15,419 bases of DNA from Nitrospira sp. (lineage in GTDB: Bacteria; Nitrospirota; Thermodesulfovibrionia; Thermodesulfovibrionales; SM23-35). The stretch lies in contig VGWZ01000019.1 of NCBI GenBank assembly GCA_016873595.1, positions 1 to 15,419 of the forward strand. The letters run 5' to 3'. A program made the position numbers and the translations under genes. Shown one piece after another: positions 6,297-12,379 of the stretch (position 1 is the stretch's first letter; every line of letters starts with the position of its first letter). The notes beneath the pieces are model-generated. The model saw nothing but the letters and a program-made list of their open reading frames with translations. It was not told the DNA's origin and ran no database searches.

Positions 6297-6723
6297 TTGT
6301 GTGATAAATTTCAGAATCTCCAACAGGATGGTGAGAAGCTGAGATAACCTTATGAGGGAACTTCTTGTTTTTGTGAGAGAGTATCCCCCTTTTCATTTCA
6401 ACAATCGAAGGATTTTTGCACTCAAAGGCCTTAATGAGATATGACGCTGCAACCTCTGGCTTTATCACATCACCACAGGTAAAAATATCAACCGCTGCAT
6501 AACCATACTCGGGCCATGTATGAATCGAGAGATGGGATTCTGCTATGACTATCATTCCGCTAATACCAAATGGATTAAACTCATGGAAGGAGATATCTAC
6601 TACTGTTGCCTTGGCTTCTTTTGCTGCAGAGACCATTATACTTCTTACTTTCTCAAGACTTTTCAGAATTTCGGGATTGCAGTCCCGCAATTCTATTAAT
6701 AAATGTTTACCTAAAGCATACAA
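6286..6723 (-). CDS. speD: S-adenosylmethionine decarboxylase proenzyme (SpeD)
   Basis: A pyruvoyl-dependent enzyme that decarboxylates AdoMet to supply the aminopropyl group for spermidine. The self-cleavage site is clear: AESHLSIHTWPEYGYAAVDIFTCG, where the Ser of Glu-Ser-His becomes the pyruvoyl group, followed by the conserved His and Cys of the active site. The part after cleavage is longer than in many small bacterial SpeDs (a basic C-terminal tail KNKKFPHKVISASHHPVGDSEIYHTITK in two stretches, roughly the last 28 residues). I chose TTG 6723 (145 residues, start MYALGKHLLIEL) because AAGGGGGG lies 7-8 nt upstream and the predicted transcript begins near 6740. A GTG at 6741, six codons further upstream, has no ribosome site. 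No speE is seen nearby. It is the only minus-strand gene between 2554 and the right edge and converges on pgk. Confidence 0.95.
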   Translation of the reverse strand: MYALGKHLLIELRDCNPEILKSLEKVRSIMVSAAKEAKATVVDISFHEFNPFGISGMIVIAESHLSIHTWPEYGYAAVDIFTCGDVIKPEVAASYLIKAFECKNPSIVEMKRGILSHKNKKFPHKVISASHHPVGDSEIYHTITK

Positions 6724-6744
6724 TTCCCTACCCCCCTTCACATT

Positions 6745-6772
6745 AATATATTTAAGTATTTATTAGAGTCAA
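6745..6772 (-). promoter_or_regulatory. Likely speD promoter
   Basis: On the reverse strand TTGACT (6772-6767), 16-bp spacer, TATATT (6750-6745). Transcription would begin near 6738-6740, giving a very short leader that contains the AAGGGGGG ribosome site for the TTG start. A second candidate upstream is TTGACA (6815-6810), 18-bp spacer, TATTGT (6791-6786), which runs through a tandem repeat. Confidence 0.5.
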
Positions 6773-6782
6773 AAAGATACCG

Positions 6783-6806
6783 TAAACAATAGGTTAAACA
6801 ATAGGT
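6783..6806. repeat. Perfect 12-bp tandem duplication in the speD-lnt gap
   Basis: TAAACAATAGGT occurs twice without interruption (6783-6794, 6795-6806). The second copy is followed by TATTG, making an inverted repeat CAATA-GGT-TATTG (6799-6811). It overlaps the upstream candidate speD promoter, so it could be a pair of regulator sites; it could also be a simple duplication. Confidence 0.6.
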
Positions 6807-6907
6807 TATTGTCAAGAAAAAAATTTTTTTCTCTCTCTTTATAGTTGTCTTGTTTACTTGCTCTCCTGTGTTTTAAACTAAATGAATTTCACATAAATAA
6901 TTTATAT

Positions 6908-8455
6908 ATGGCAACTAAAAAAGTAATACATTATGCAACTGCATGTATTTCAGGGATCCTCCTCGTAGTATGTTTCCCTACATTCGACCTTTTTTTTCTC
7001 GCATGGATTGCACTTGTCCCGTTTCTCTTATCCCTCTATGATAAAAAGCCAAAACAGGCATTTACGATGGGTGTCTTTCTTGGTATCATTTATTTTTTTG
7101 GTACCCTCTACTGGATATACCACTCAATAAATCATTATGGTCATGTTTCATTTTTCACAAGCATTATCATCGTTCTTTTACTCTGCATGTATCTCAGTCT
7201 CTATACAGGTATCTTTGCCCTTTTCTTCTCTATGGCAATAAAGAACACGCGTCTTCCCTCGCTCTTTATCGCACCCGTTCTCTGGGTTACACTTGAGTTT
7301 CTTCGATCCTACCTGTTCACCGGGTTCCCCTGGTCAAGCATGGGATATACCCAGTATACGTTCCTCCCCATAATCCAGTTCGCAGATATCACAGGCATTT
7401 ACGGCGTATCCTTTCTTATACTTGCGGTAAATGGTGCGTTCGCAGATATTGCGCTTATGAAAAGACGTATCAGGGATATGCCGCTTTTCCCCTGGTCTCA
7501 TACAGTGATCGGTCTGTCTCTCCTCCTCCTGTTCATCATCTCTTCTTTCATCTATGGGTATTGGAGGCTTGGTCAGGAAAGACCCGGAAAACAGATTCGC
7601 GCGGGCATTATACAGGGGAACATCGAACAGGATAAAAAATGGGAACCTGCTTATCAAAGTAAGGTAATAGAGACCTATAAGGACCTCTCGATTCAAGCTG
7701 CTTCTTCCTCTCCATCGCTCATTGTCTGGCCTGAAACAGCGGTACCATTTTATTTCAACACCGATAGAGAACATACGCAACAGCTTATTGATTTACAAAA
7801 TCAACTCAACACGTATCTCCTTTTTGGGGCTGTTCTTGTCAAAGAAAAAAGAGAGGGAAGAAATCTTCTTACCAATAGTGCAGTATTGCTTGATAAGGAT
7901 GGAAGGATATCTTATCTTTATGATAAAATACATTTGGTACCTTTTGGAGAATATGTTCCCCTGCGTAAAGTCCTCTTCTTCATGGATAAACTTGTCGCAG
8001 GTGTCGGGGACTATGTAAAGGGCACACATTATCTCAGGGCTGAGACTTCATATGGAGGCTTTGCCACCCTTATATGCTATGAGATTATATTCCCGGGACT
8101 TGTACGAAAATTTTATATAAAAGATGGGAATTTCATTGTGAATATTACGAATGATGCATGGTTTGGAAAGACAACCGGTCCTCACCAACATTTCAGTATG
8201 GCGGTTTTTCGTGCCATAGAAAACAGAAAACCTGTAATAAGGGCTGCAAACACGGGTATCTCCGGTTTTATTGATAGCAATGGCATAATACACTCAAAAA
8301 CAAATCTTTTCCAGCCAGCAGTACTTATACAGGATATCAAGACTGATTCCACGAGAAGTTTTTATACAAAGTACGGTGATCTCTTTTCTTTTCTTTGTAT
8401 TGTCTTTTCAATATTAATCGTTGCTCACATTTTAGGAAAAACTAAAAGGAGTTAA
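6908..8455 (+). CDS. lnt: Apolipoprotein N-acyltransferase
   Basis: 515 residues, normal for Lnt. About seven N-terminal membrane helices (residues 10-215) precede a C-terminal nitrilase/CN-hydrolase domain, and one more membrane helix lies at about 492-510. The catalytic triad is intact: Glu276 in WPETAVPF, Lys340 in YDKIHLVPFGEYVPL, Cys390 in LICYEIIFP; WFGKTTGPHQH and AIENRKPVIRAANTG also match the family. It transfers an acyl chain to the N-terminal cysteine of lipoproteins in the inner membrane, marking a diderm host. I start at ATG 6908 (MATKKVIHY), where the first membrane helix follows directly; the frame extends to a TTG at 6845 but this has no ribosome site. No good ribosome site precedes 6908 either. 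prfB follows after 9 bp, so they form one transcript. A lipoprotein gene lies 6 kb downstream. Confidence 0.96.
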   Translation: MATKKVIHYATACISGILLVVCFPTFDLFFLAWIALVPFLLSLYDKKPKQAFTMGVFLGIIYFFGTLYWIYHSINHYGHVSFFTSIIIVLLLCMYLSLYTGIFALFFSMAIKNTRLPSLFIAPVLWVTLEFLRSYLFTGFPWSSMGYTQYTFLPIIQFADITGIYGVSFLILAVNGAFADIALMKRRIRDMPLFPWSHTVIGLSLLLLFIISSFIYGYWRLGQERPGKQIRAGIIQGNIEQDKKWEPAYQSKVIETYKDLSIQAASSSPSLIVWPETAVPFYFNTDREHTQQLIDLQNQLNTYLLFGAVLVKEKREGRNLLTNSAVLLDKDGRISYLYDKIHLVPFGEYVPLRKVLFFMDKLVAGVGDYVKGTHYLRAETSYGGFATLICYEIIFPGLVRKFYIKDGNFIVNITNDAWFGKTTGPHQHFSMAVFRAIENRKPVIRAANTGISGFIDSNGIIHSKTNLFQPAVLIQDIKTDSTRSFYTKYGDLFSFLCIVFSILIVAHILGKTKRS

Positions 8456-8464
8456 GGAGGCTAT

Positions 8465-9563
8465 ATGCTCATACAGGAAGAACTAAAAGAGGAGTTATCA
8501 AACATCAGAGTAAAAATAGAGTCATTAAGAGGTTATCTTTGATGTTCCGAAATTAAAAGAAGAGATTGAAAAAGTAAAGAAAGACCTTGTCTCAGATAAT
8601 GTATGGTCATCTCCACAAAATGTCAAGGAACTTCTCAAAAGAAAATCAAAGCTTGAGGATATAGTGCTGCATTTTGAATCGCTGTCAAATAAACTTTCTT
8701 ATCTTGAAGAATCAATTGGTATATTGGAGGAAGAGAGTGGAGAACTGTTTCTTCATGAGTTACAAAAGAGCATTAAAGAATTAAAAGAAGATTTAGATAC
8801 ATTGGAAATCCAGTATCTCCTCTCTGGAGAAATGGATAGAAATAACGCCATTATTACCATCCATCCTGGTGCAGGAGGCACAGAAAGTCAGGATTGGGCA
8901 CAGATGCTCATGAGAATGTATCTTCGGTGGGCAGAAATACATAAATTTACAACTCAGATTGTAGATTTACAAATAGGGGATGAGGCTGGTATAAAAAGTG
9001 CAACCATTACTGTAACAGGTCCATATGCCTATGGTTATCTTAAAGCCGAGGCAGGGGTACACAGGCTTGTGAGAATCTCCCCTTTTGATGCAAACAAGAG
9101 AAGGCACACCTCTTTTGCTGCGGTCCTTTTATATCCCGAGATTGAAGACGATATCGCTATGGACATTAAAGATGATGATATAAAGACAGAAACATTCAGG
9201 GCATCAGGTGCAGGTGGACAACATGTAAACAAAACATCTTCAGCGGTAAGAATTACCCATATCCCTACAGGAATTATTGTGAGATGTCAGAATGAACGCT
9301 CACAACATAAAAACAGGTCTATCGCCATGAAAATATTAAAGTCACGTCTGTACGATCTTAAATTGAAGGAACAGGAAAAAAAGATAGAAGACATTGTGGG
9401 GGATAAAAAAGGTATTGCATGGGGAAACCAGATAAGGTCTTACATCCTTCAGCCGTATAGAATTGTAAAAGATCACAGAACCAGCGTAGAAACAGGCAAT
9501 GTAGATGCTGTACTCGATGGAAATATAGATGAATTTATAATGGAATTTCTCAAGAAAAAATAG
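8465..9563 (+). CDS. prfB: Peptide chain release factor 2 with programmed +1 frameshift
   Basis: Frame 0 runs from ATG 8465 for 25 codons to an in-frame TGA at 8540-8542 (AGA GGT TAT CTT TGA T). After skipping T8540, the +1 frame continues with GAT and gives a 365-residue RF2, the same length as the E. coli protein. The shift site has the known elements: an internal Shine-Dalgarno-like AAGAGG, then CTT TGA. RF2 itself reads UGA, so low RF2 favours the shift. The codon-recognition motif Ser-Pro-Phe falls at 205-207 and the catalytic GGQ at 250-252 (ASGAGGQHVNKTSSAV), both at E. coli positions. The start has AAGGAGG just upstream, 9 bp after lnt. Unusual points: the base after TGA is T rather than the usual C, and the stimulator is weaker than AGGGGG. 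It should not be annotated as two genes or a pseudogene. Confidence 0.96.
8528..8543 (+). promoter_or_regulatory. prfB recoding site
   Basis: AAGAGG (Shine-Dalgarno-like stimulator) followed by TTAT, the slippery CTT (8537-8539) and the stop TGA (8540-8542), then T. Frame 0 ends here; the +1 frame resumes at 8541 and is open for 340 codons. This is the autoregulatory frameshift element known from RF2 genes. Confidence 0.9.
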
Positions 9564-9578
9564 CCGTGGTAATATATG

Positions 9579-9630
9579 ATAGAAATTAACGTTTCTATTA
9601 CTACTTTATTAAGAGACTTAAAATAGTAGT
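9579..9630 (+). terminator. Two consecutive hairpins after prfB
   Basis: Hairpin 1: ATAGAAA (9579-9585) pairs with TTTCTAT (9592-9598), loop of 6. Hairpin 2: 9600-9613 (ACTACTTTATTAAG) pairs with 9617-9630 (CTTAAAATAGTAGT) with two mismatches and a 3-nt loop; TTT follows. They begin 16 bp after the prfB stop. Stems are AT-rich and the U-run is short, so they may be a weak terminator or an origin structure. Confidence 0.4.
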
Positions 9631-9788
9631 TTTAGTAGGAGCTGTTTGTATGTTTAAAAGTGAATTTTTAATAGTGTGTAGCAATAGTTTTATGGTTAGT
9701 AAAGATGTGTGAAAGGAAGTGTAGTTTTTAAAAGTTTTTAGTAATTTTTTAAATAACATTGTATCTAACATTATAGTAACAGATTTTC

Positions 9789-9817
9789 TTGTCTTACCTG
9801 AGAATATGAGATATAAT
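9789..9817 (+). promoter_or_regulatory. dnaA promoter
   Basis: TTGTCT (9789-9794), 17-bp spacer, perfect TATAAT (9812-9817). Transcription would start near 9824, leaving a leader of about 58 nt that includes the DnaA-box-like site and the AAGGG ribosome site. Confidence 0.65.
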
Positions 9818-9837
9818 GTTTTACTTCCCGTAAACAG

Positions 9838-9846
9838 TTATCAACA
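9838..9846 (+). promoter_or_regulatory. DnaA-box-like site in the dnaA leader
   Basis: TTATCAACA matches the DnaA box TTATCCACA at 8 of 9 positions. It lies about 14 bp downstream of the predicted dnaA transcription start and 36 bp before the dnaA ATG, so it could serve in both origin binding and autorepression of dnaA. Confidence 0.5.
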
Positions 9847-9881
9847 TATGTTAGTAAATTGTTAGTAATTTAAGGGTATAT

Positions 9882-11213
9882 ATGACTCTTGAAGAGATAT
9901 GGAATAATAGCCTTTCTAAAATAGAAGAGAAAGTGGGTAACCATGCAACGGAGCTATGGTTCAGACCCATAAAAATTTTCCGGGTAAAAGAACGGCAGAT
10001 AATTATAGATATTCCAAACAGGTTCTTTAAGGATTGGATTGAAGACAATTATCCTAATCTCATAGAAGAGACCATCGGAGGTATCTTAGGGTACCCTGTA
10101 AGCGTCAATTACAGGATAGCGGAAAAAATAAATCTAGTTGTCAAGAAGATGGACATGAGATTAGAAAACAGAAGGCAGAAGCTTGCAAGTAAAGGAATAT
10201 ATCTCAACCCAAAATATACATTTGAGAATTTTGTCGTTGGGCCAAGTAACCAGTTTACTCAAGCAGCGGCAATGGCTGTTGCAGAGGCACCCGGCAGGTT
10301 ATATAACCCCTTATTTATTTACGGAGGCGTCGGTCTCGGAAAGACACATCTCATGAATGCAATTGGCAATACAGTTATAGACAAAATGCCAGACCTCATC
10401 GTTCTTTATGTGTCATCAGAGCAATTCACCAATGAGGTAGTATCTGCATTGAGACACGAAAGGATGGGTGATTTTAAAGAGAAATATAGAAATGTGGACA
10501 TCCTTTTGTTGGATGATATACAGTTTATCGCAAATAAAACAGCGACTCAGGAAGAATTCTTCCATACATTCAATGCACTTTATGAAAAACAGAGGCAGAT
10601 AGTGATCTCAAGTGACAGGGCACCAAAGGAGATAGATGCTATCACAGACAGGCTGAGGTCGAGATTCAGCATGGGACTTATCGCTGATATACAACCGCCG
10701 GAGATGGAGACAAAGGCCGCGATATTACTTAAGAAAGCGGCGATAGAAAGGATTGCTATTTCTGAAGAGGTCGCTTATTATCTTGCCTCAAAAGTAAAAT
10801 CAAATATTAGGGAATTAGAGGGGTGTCTCATCCGCCTCGGCGCACAGGCGTCTCTTACAGGGAAACCAACAGATAAAGAAATGGCAAAAAACATCCTGCG
10901 AGACCTTATTGAAGAAGATGAAAAGCCTATAAACGTGGAACAAATACAGAAAGTGGTTTGTGAACATTTTGACCTTAAATTAGCTGATATGAAAGCGAAG
11001 AAAAGGACCAAGGAAGTAGCCTTCCCGAGGCAGGTCGCAATGTATATGTGCAAACAGCTTACGAATATGTCTCTGAGTGACATAGGAAAAAACTTTGGTG
11101 GTAAAGACCATGCGACGGTTATCTATGCATGTAAGCAGATTGAAGAAAAGAGGGCAAAAGAAGAGGTATTTAACAGGGTGATTGAAAAACTTTTGCGTAA
11201 AATAAACCCATGA
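9882..11213 (+). CDS. dnaA: Chromosomal replication initiator protein DnaA
   Basis: 443 residues, typical length. Domain I (about 1-80, start MTLEEIWNNSLSKIEEKVG) binds helicase or regulators; a short linker (about 85-110) is domain II; YTFENFVVGPSNQFTQAAA opens the AAA+ domain III. Walker A is GGVGLGKTH (148-156), Walker B LLLDDIQF (208-215), and sensor/arginine-finger residues lie in TDRLRSRFSMG (255-265). Domain IV ends with the DNA-binding signature GGKDHATVIYACKQIE (406-421). DnaA-ATP binds DnaA boxes and opens oriC. AAGGG lies 5 nt before the ATG. It leads the dnaA-dnaN-gyrB-lipoprotein set; dnaN follows 34 bp after its stop. The domain II linker is short, about 25-30 residues. Identification is secure. 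Confidence 0.99.
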   Translation: MTLEEIWNNSLSKIEEKVGNHATELWFRPIKIFRVKERQIIIDIPNRFFKDWIEDNYPNLIEETIGGILGYPVSVNYRIAEKINLVVKKMDMRLENRRQKLASKGIYLNPKYTFENFVVGPSNQFTQAAAMAVAEAPGRLYNPLFIYGGVGLGKTHLMNAIGNTVIDKMPDLIVLYVSSEQFTNEVVSALRHERMGDFKEKYRNVDILLLDDIQFIANKTATQEEFFHTFNALYEKQRQIVISSDRAPKEIDAITDRLRSRFSMGLIADIQPPEMETKAAILLKKAAIERIAISEEVAYYLASKVKSNIRELEGCLIRLGAQASLTGKPTDKEMAKNILRDLIEEDEKPINVEQIQKVVCEHFDLKLADMKAKKRTKEVAFPRQVAMYMCKQLTNMSLSDIGKNFGGKDHATVIYACKQIEEKRAKEEVFNRVIEKLLRKINP

Positions 11214-11247
11214 TCAGTTGTCAGCTTTTAGTTGTAGAGGAGGAATT

Positions 11248-12363
11248 ATGAAATTAAGCGTTTCAAAGGATGAAATCCAGGAAAAGTTGTCAAATATCCA
11301 GAATATAGTGGAGAAGAGAAACACAATGCCTATATTGAGCCATTTTTTTCTCGATGCAGGCAAGAAAGGGTCATATATAGTTGCAACTGATCTTGAGACT
11401 GCGATTAAAGAACCCATTGAGATGAAAGTAGAGAAAGAAGGGAAACTCTGTATCCCTGCGCGAAAGCTTTTCGAAATAGTGAGGGAGATTGAGGGAGAGT
11501 TATTATTCGAATCAGTAGATGAACAATGGCTTAAAGTCAAAGCGGGGACAAGTGACTTTAGACTTGCATGTCTTCCACCAAGCGAATTTCCTGCATGGCC
11601 ATTAATGGAAGATGTTGAAGAGATGACCATCGATGCAGGGATGCTGATGGAGATGATAGAAAAGACAATCTATTCCGCAGGAGAGAGCGATACCAGATAT
11701 ACACTTAACGGGCTCCTGTTTCATACCAGGCCTCAGGATACGGCAATCACCGTTGTGGGGACGGACGGACACAGGCTTGCATTGATTGTGAAACAGATGG
11801 AAAGTGAAATTAAAAATGAGAAGAAGATAATCGTCCCTCGCAAAGCAGTTTCTGAGTTGAGGCGATTTTTAAGTAAAGATGATGAGAAGGTAAAGATCGT
11901 GATAGGGAAAAACCACTTACTTTTTAGAGTGGCTGACGTAGAATTTCTGACAAGACTCATAGAAGGAACATATCCCAATTATGAGCATGTTATTCCTCAG
12001 GGAAATGAAAAAAAGGTATTGATGAAGAGGGAGACCTTCACGAAAGCACTTCGAAGGGTCTCGGTGATGTCAAGAGAGAGGGCAAATGCCGTAAGGTTTG
12101 ATTTTGATGAATCCGCATCAGGCGGGAACCTTATTATCTCGTCATCAAACCCTGACATTGGAGAGGCAAGGGAAGAAGTTGCTGTGGACTATAAAGGTGA
12201 CAAACTTTCTATGGGATTTAATGCACGGTATCTCCTGGATTCCCTCGGTGTAATGTCATCAGAGAATATTGTCCTTGAGCTTCAGGATCCGCTGAGCCCT
12301 GTCCTCATGAGAGAAGAGGGCAACGAAGATTACAGATGCGTGGTCATGCCGATGAGAATATAA
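11248..12363 (+). CDS. dnaN: DNA polymerase III beta subunit (sliding clamp)
   Basis: 371 residues, the standard size for three tandem clamp folds. The opening MKLSVSKDEIQEKLSNIQNI, then RNTMPILSHFFLDA and YIVATDLETAI, and the end DPLSPVLMREEG...YRCVVMPMRI are typical beta-clamp signatures; the C-terminal VVMPMRI forms part of the partner-binding pocket. It forms a ring dimer around DNA and tethers Pol III and other partners. The ATG at 11248 is chosen because AGAGGAGG lies 6 nt upstream and the family begins here; the frame extends 10 codons further to a TTG at 11218 with no ribosome site. It is 34 bp after dnaA and 16 bp before gyrB. Confidence 0.98.
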   Translation: MKLSVSKDEIQEKLSNIQNIVEKRNTMPILSHFFLDAGKKGSYIVATDLETAIKEPIEMKVEKEGKLCIPARKLFEIVREIEGELLFESVDEQWLKVKAGTSDFRLACLPPSEFPAWPLMEDVEEMTIDAGMLMEMIEKTIYSAGESDTRYTLNGLLFHTRPQDTAITVVGTDGHRLALIVKQMESEIKNEKKIIVPRKAVSELRRFLSKDDEKVKIVIGKNHLLFRVADVEFLTRLIEGTYPNYEHVIPQGNEKKVLMKRETFTKALRRVSVMSRERANAVRFDFDESASGGNLIISSSNPDIGEAREEVAVDYKGDKLSMGFNARYLLDSLGVMSSENIVLELQDPLSPVLMREEGNEDYRCVVMPMRI

Positions 12364-12379
12364 AGAAGGAGTGGTTTGA

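Larger units (their letters stand above)
9632..9868 (+). repeat. Cluster of TTAGTAA-type heptamers
   Basis: TTAGTAA occurs exactly at 9696-9702, 9738-9744, 9851-9857 and 9862-9868, with close variants TTAGTAG at 9632-9638, ATAGTAA at 9773-9779 and ATAGTAG at 9623-9629 (just outside the stated span). All are on the plus strand; I see no TTACTAA on this strand. The last two are 11 bp apart, follow the DnaA-box-like site, and end shortly before the dnaA start. Confidence 0.6.
9564..9881. other. Putative replication origin region (oriC candidate) upstream of dnaA
   Basis: A 318-bp gene-free stretch, markedly more AT-rich than the genes around it, lying directly before dnaA, the commonest oriC position. 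It contains two hairpins (9579-9630), seven TTAGTAA-like heptamers on the plus strand, a very T/A-rich run (about 9722-9760) that could unwind, a dnaA promoter and one good DnaA-box-like 9-mer at 9838-9846. I found only weak further DnaA-box matches (for example TGTGTGAAA at 9706), so the box density is low for a typical oriC. Origin function is inferred from position and composition. Confidence 0.5.

Noticed and set aside
6817..6830. A7T7 tract as an intrinsic terminator
   Set aside because: A self-complementary A/T run with no loop or GC stem does not form a terminator.
6845..6907. Lnt start at TTG 6845
   Set aside because: No ribosome site, and the extra residues are not typical; ATG 6908 sits just before the first membrane helix.
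8465..8542. Premature TGA suggesting a prfB pseudogene or a short separate peptide
   Set aside because: The stop sits at the known RF2 recoding position, codon 26, with CTT before it and a Shine-Dalgarno-like stimulator, and the +1 frame restores a full-length RF2.
8664..9563. RF2 gene starting at GTG 8664
   Set aside because: This is an internal codon of the shifted prfB; about 66 conserved residues of RF2 lie upstream of it.
11218..11247. dnaN start at TTG 11218
   Set aside because: ATG 11248 has a strong AGAGGAGG site and matches the family N-terminus.
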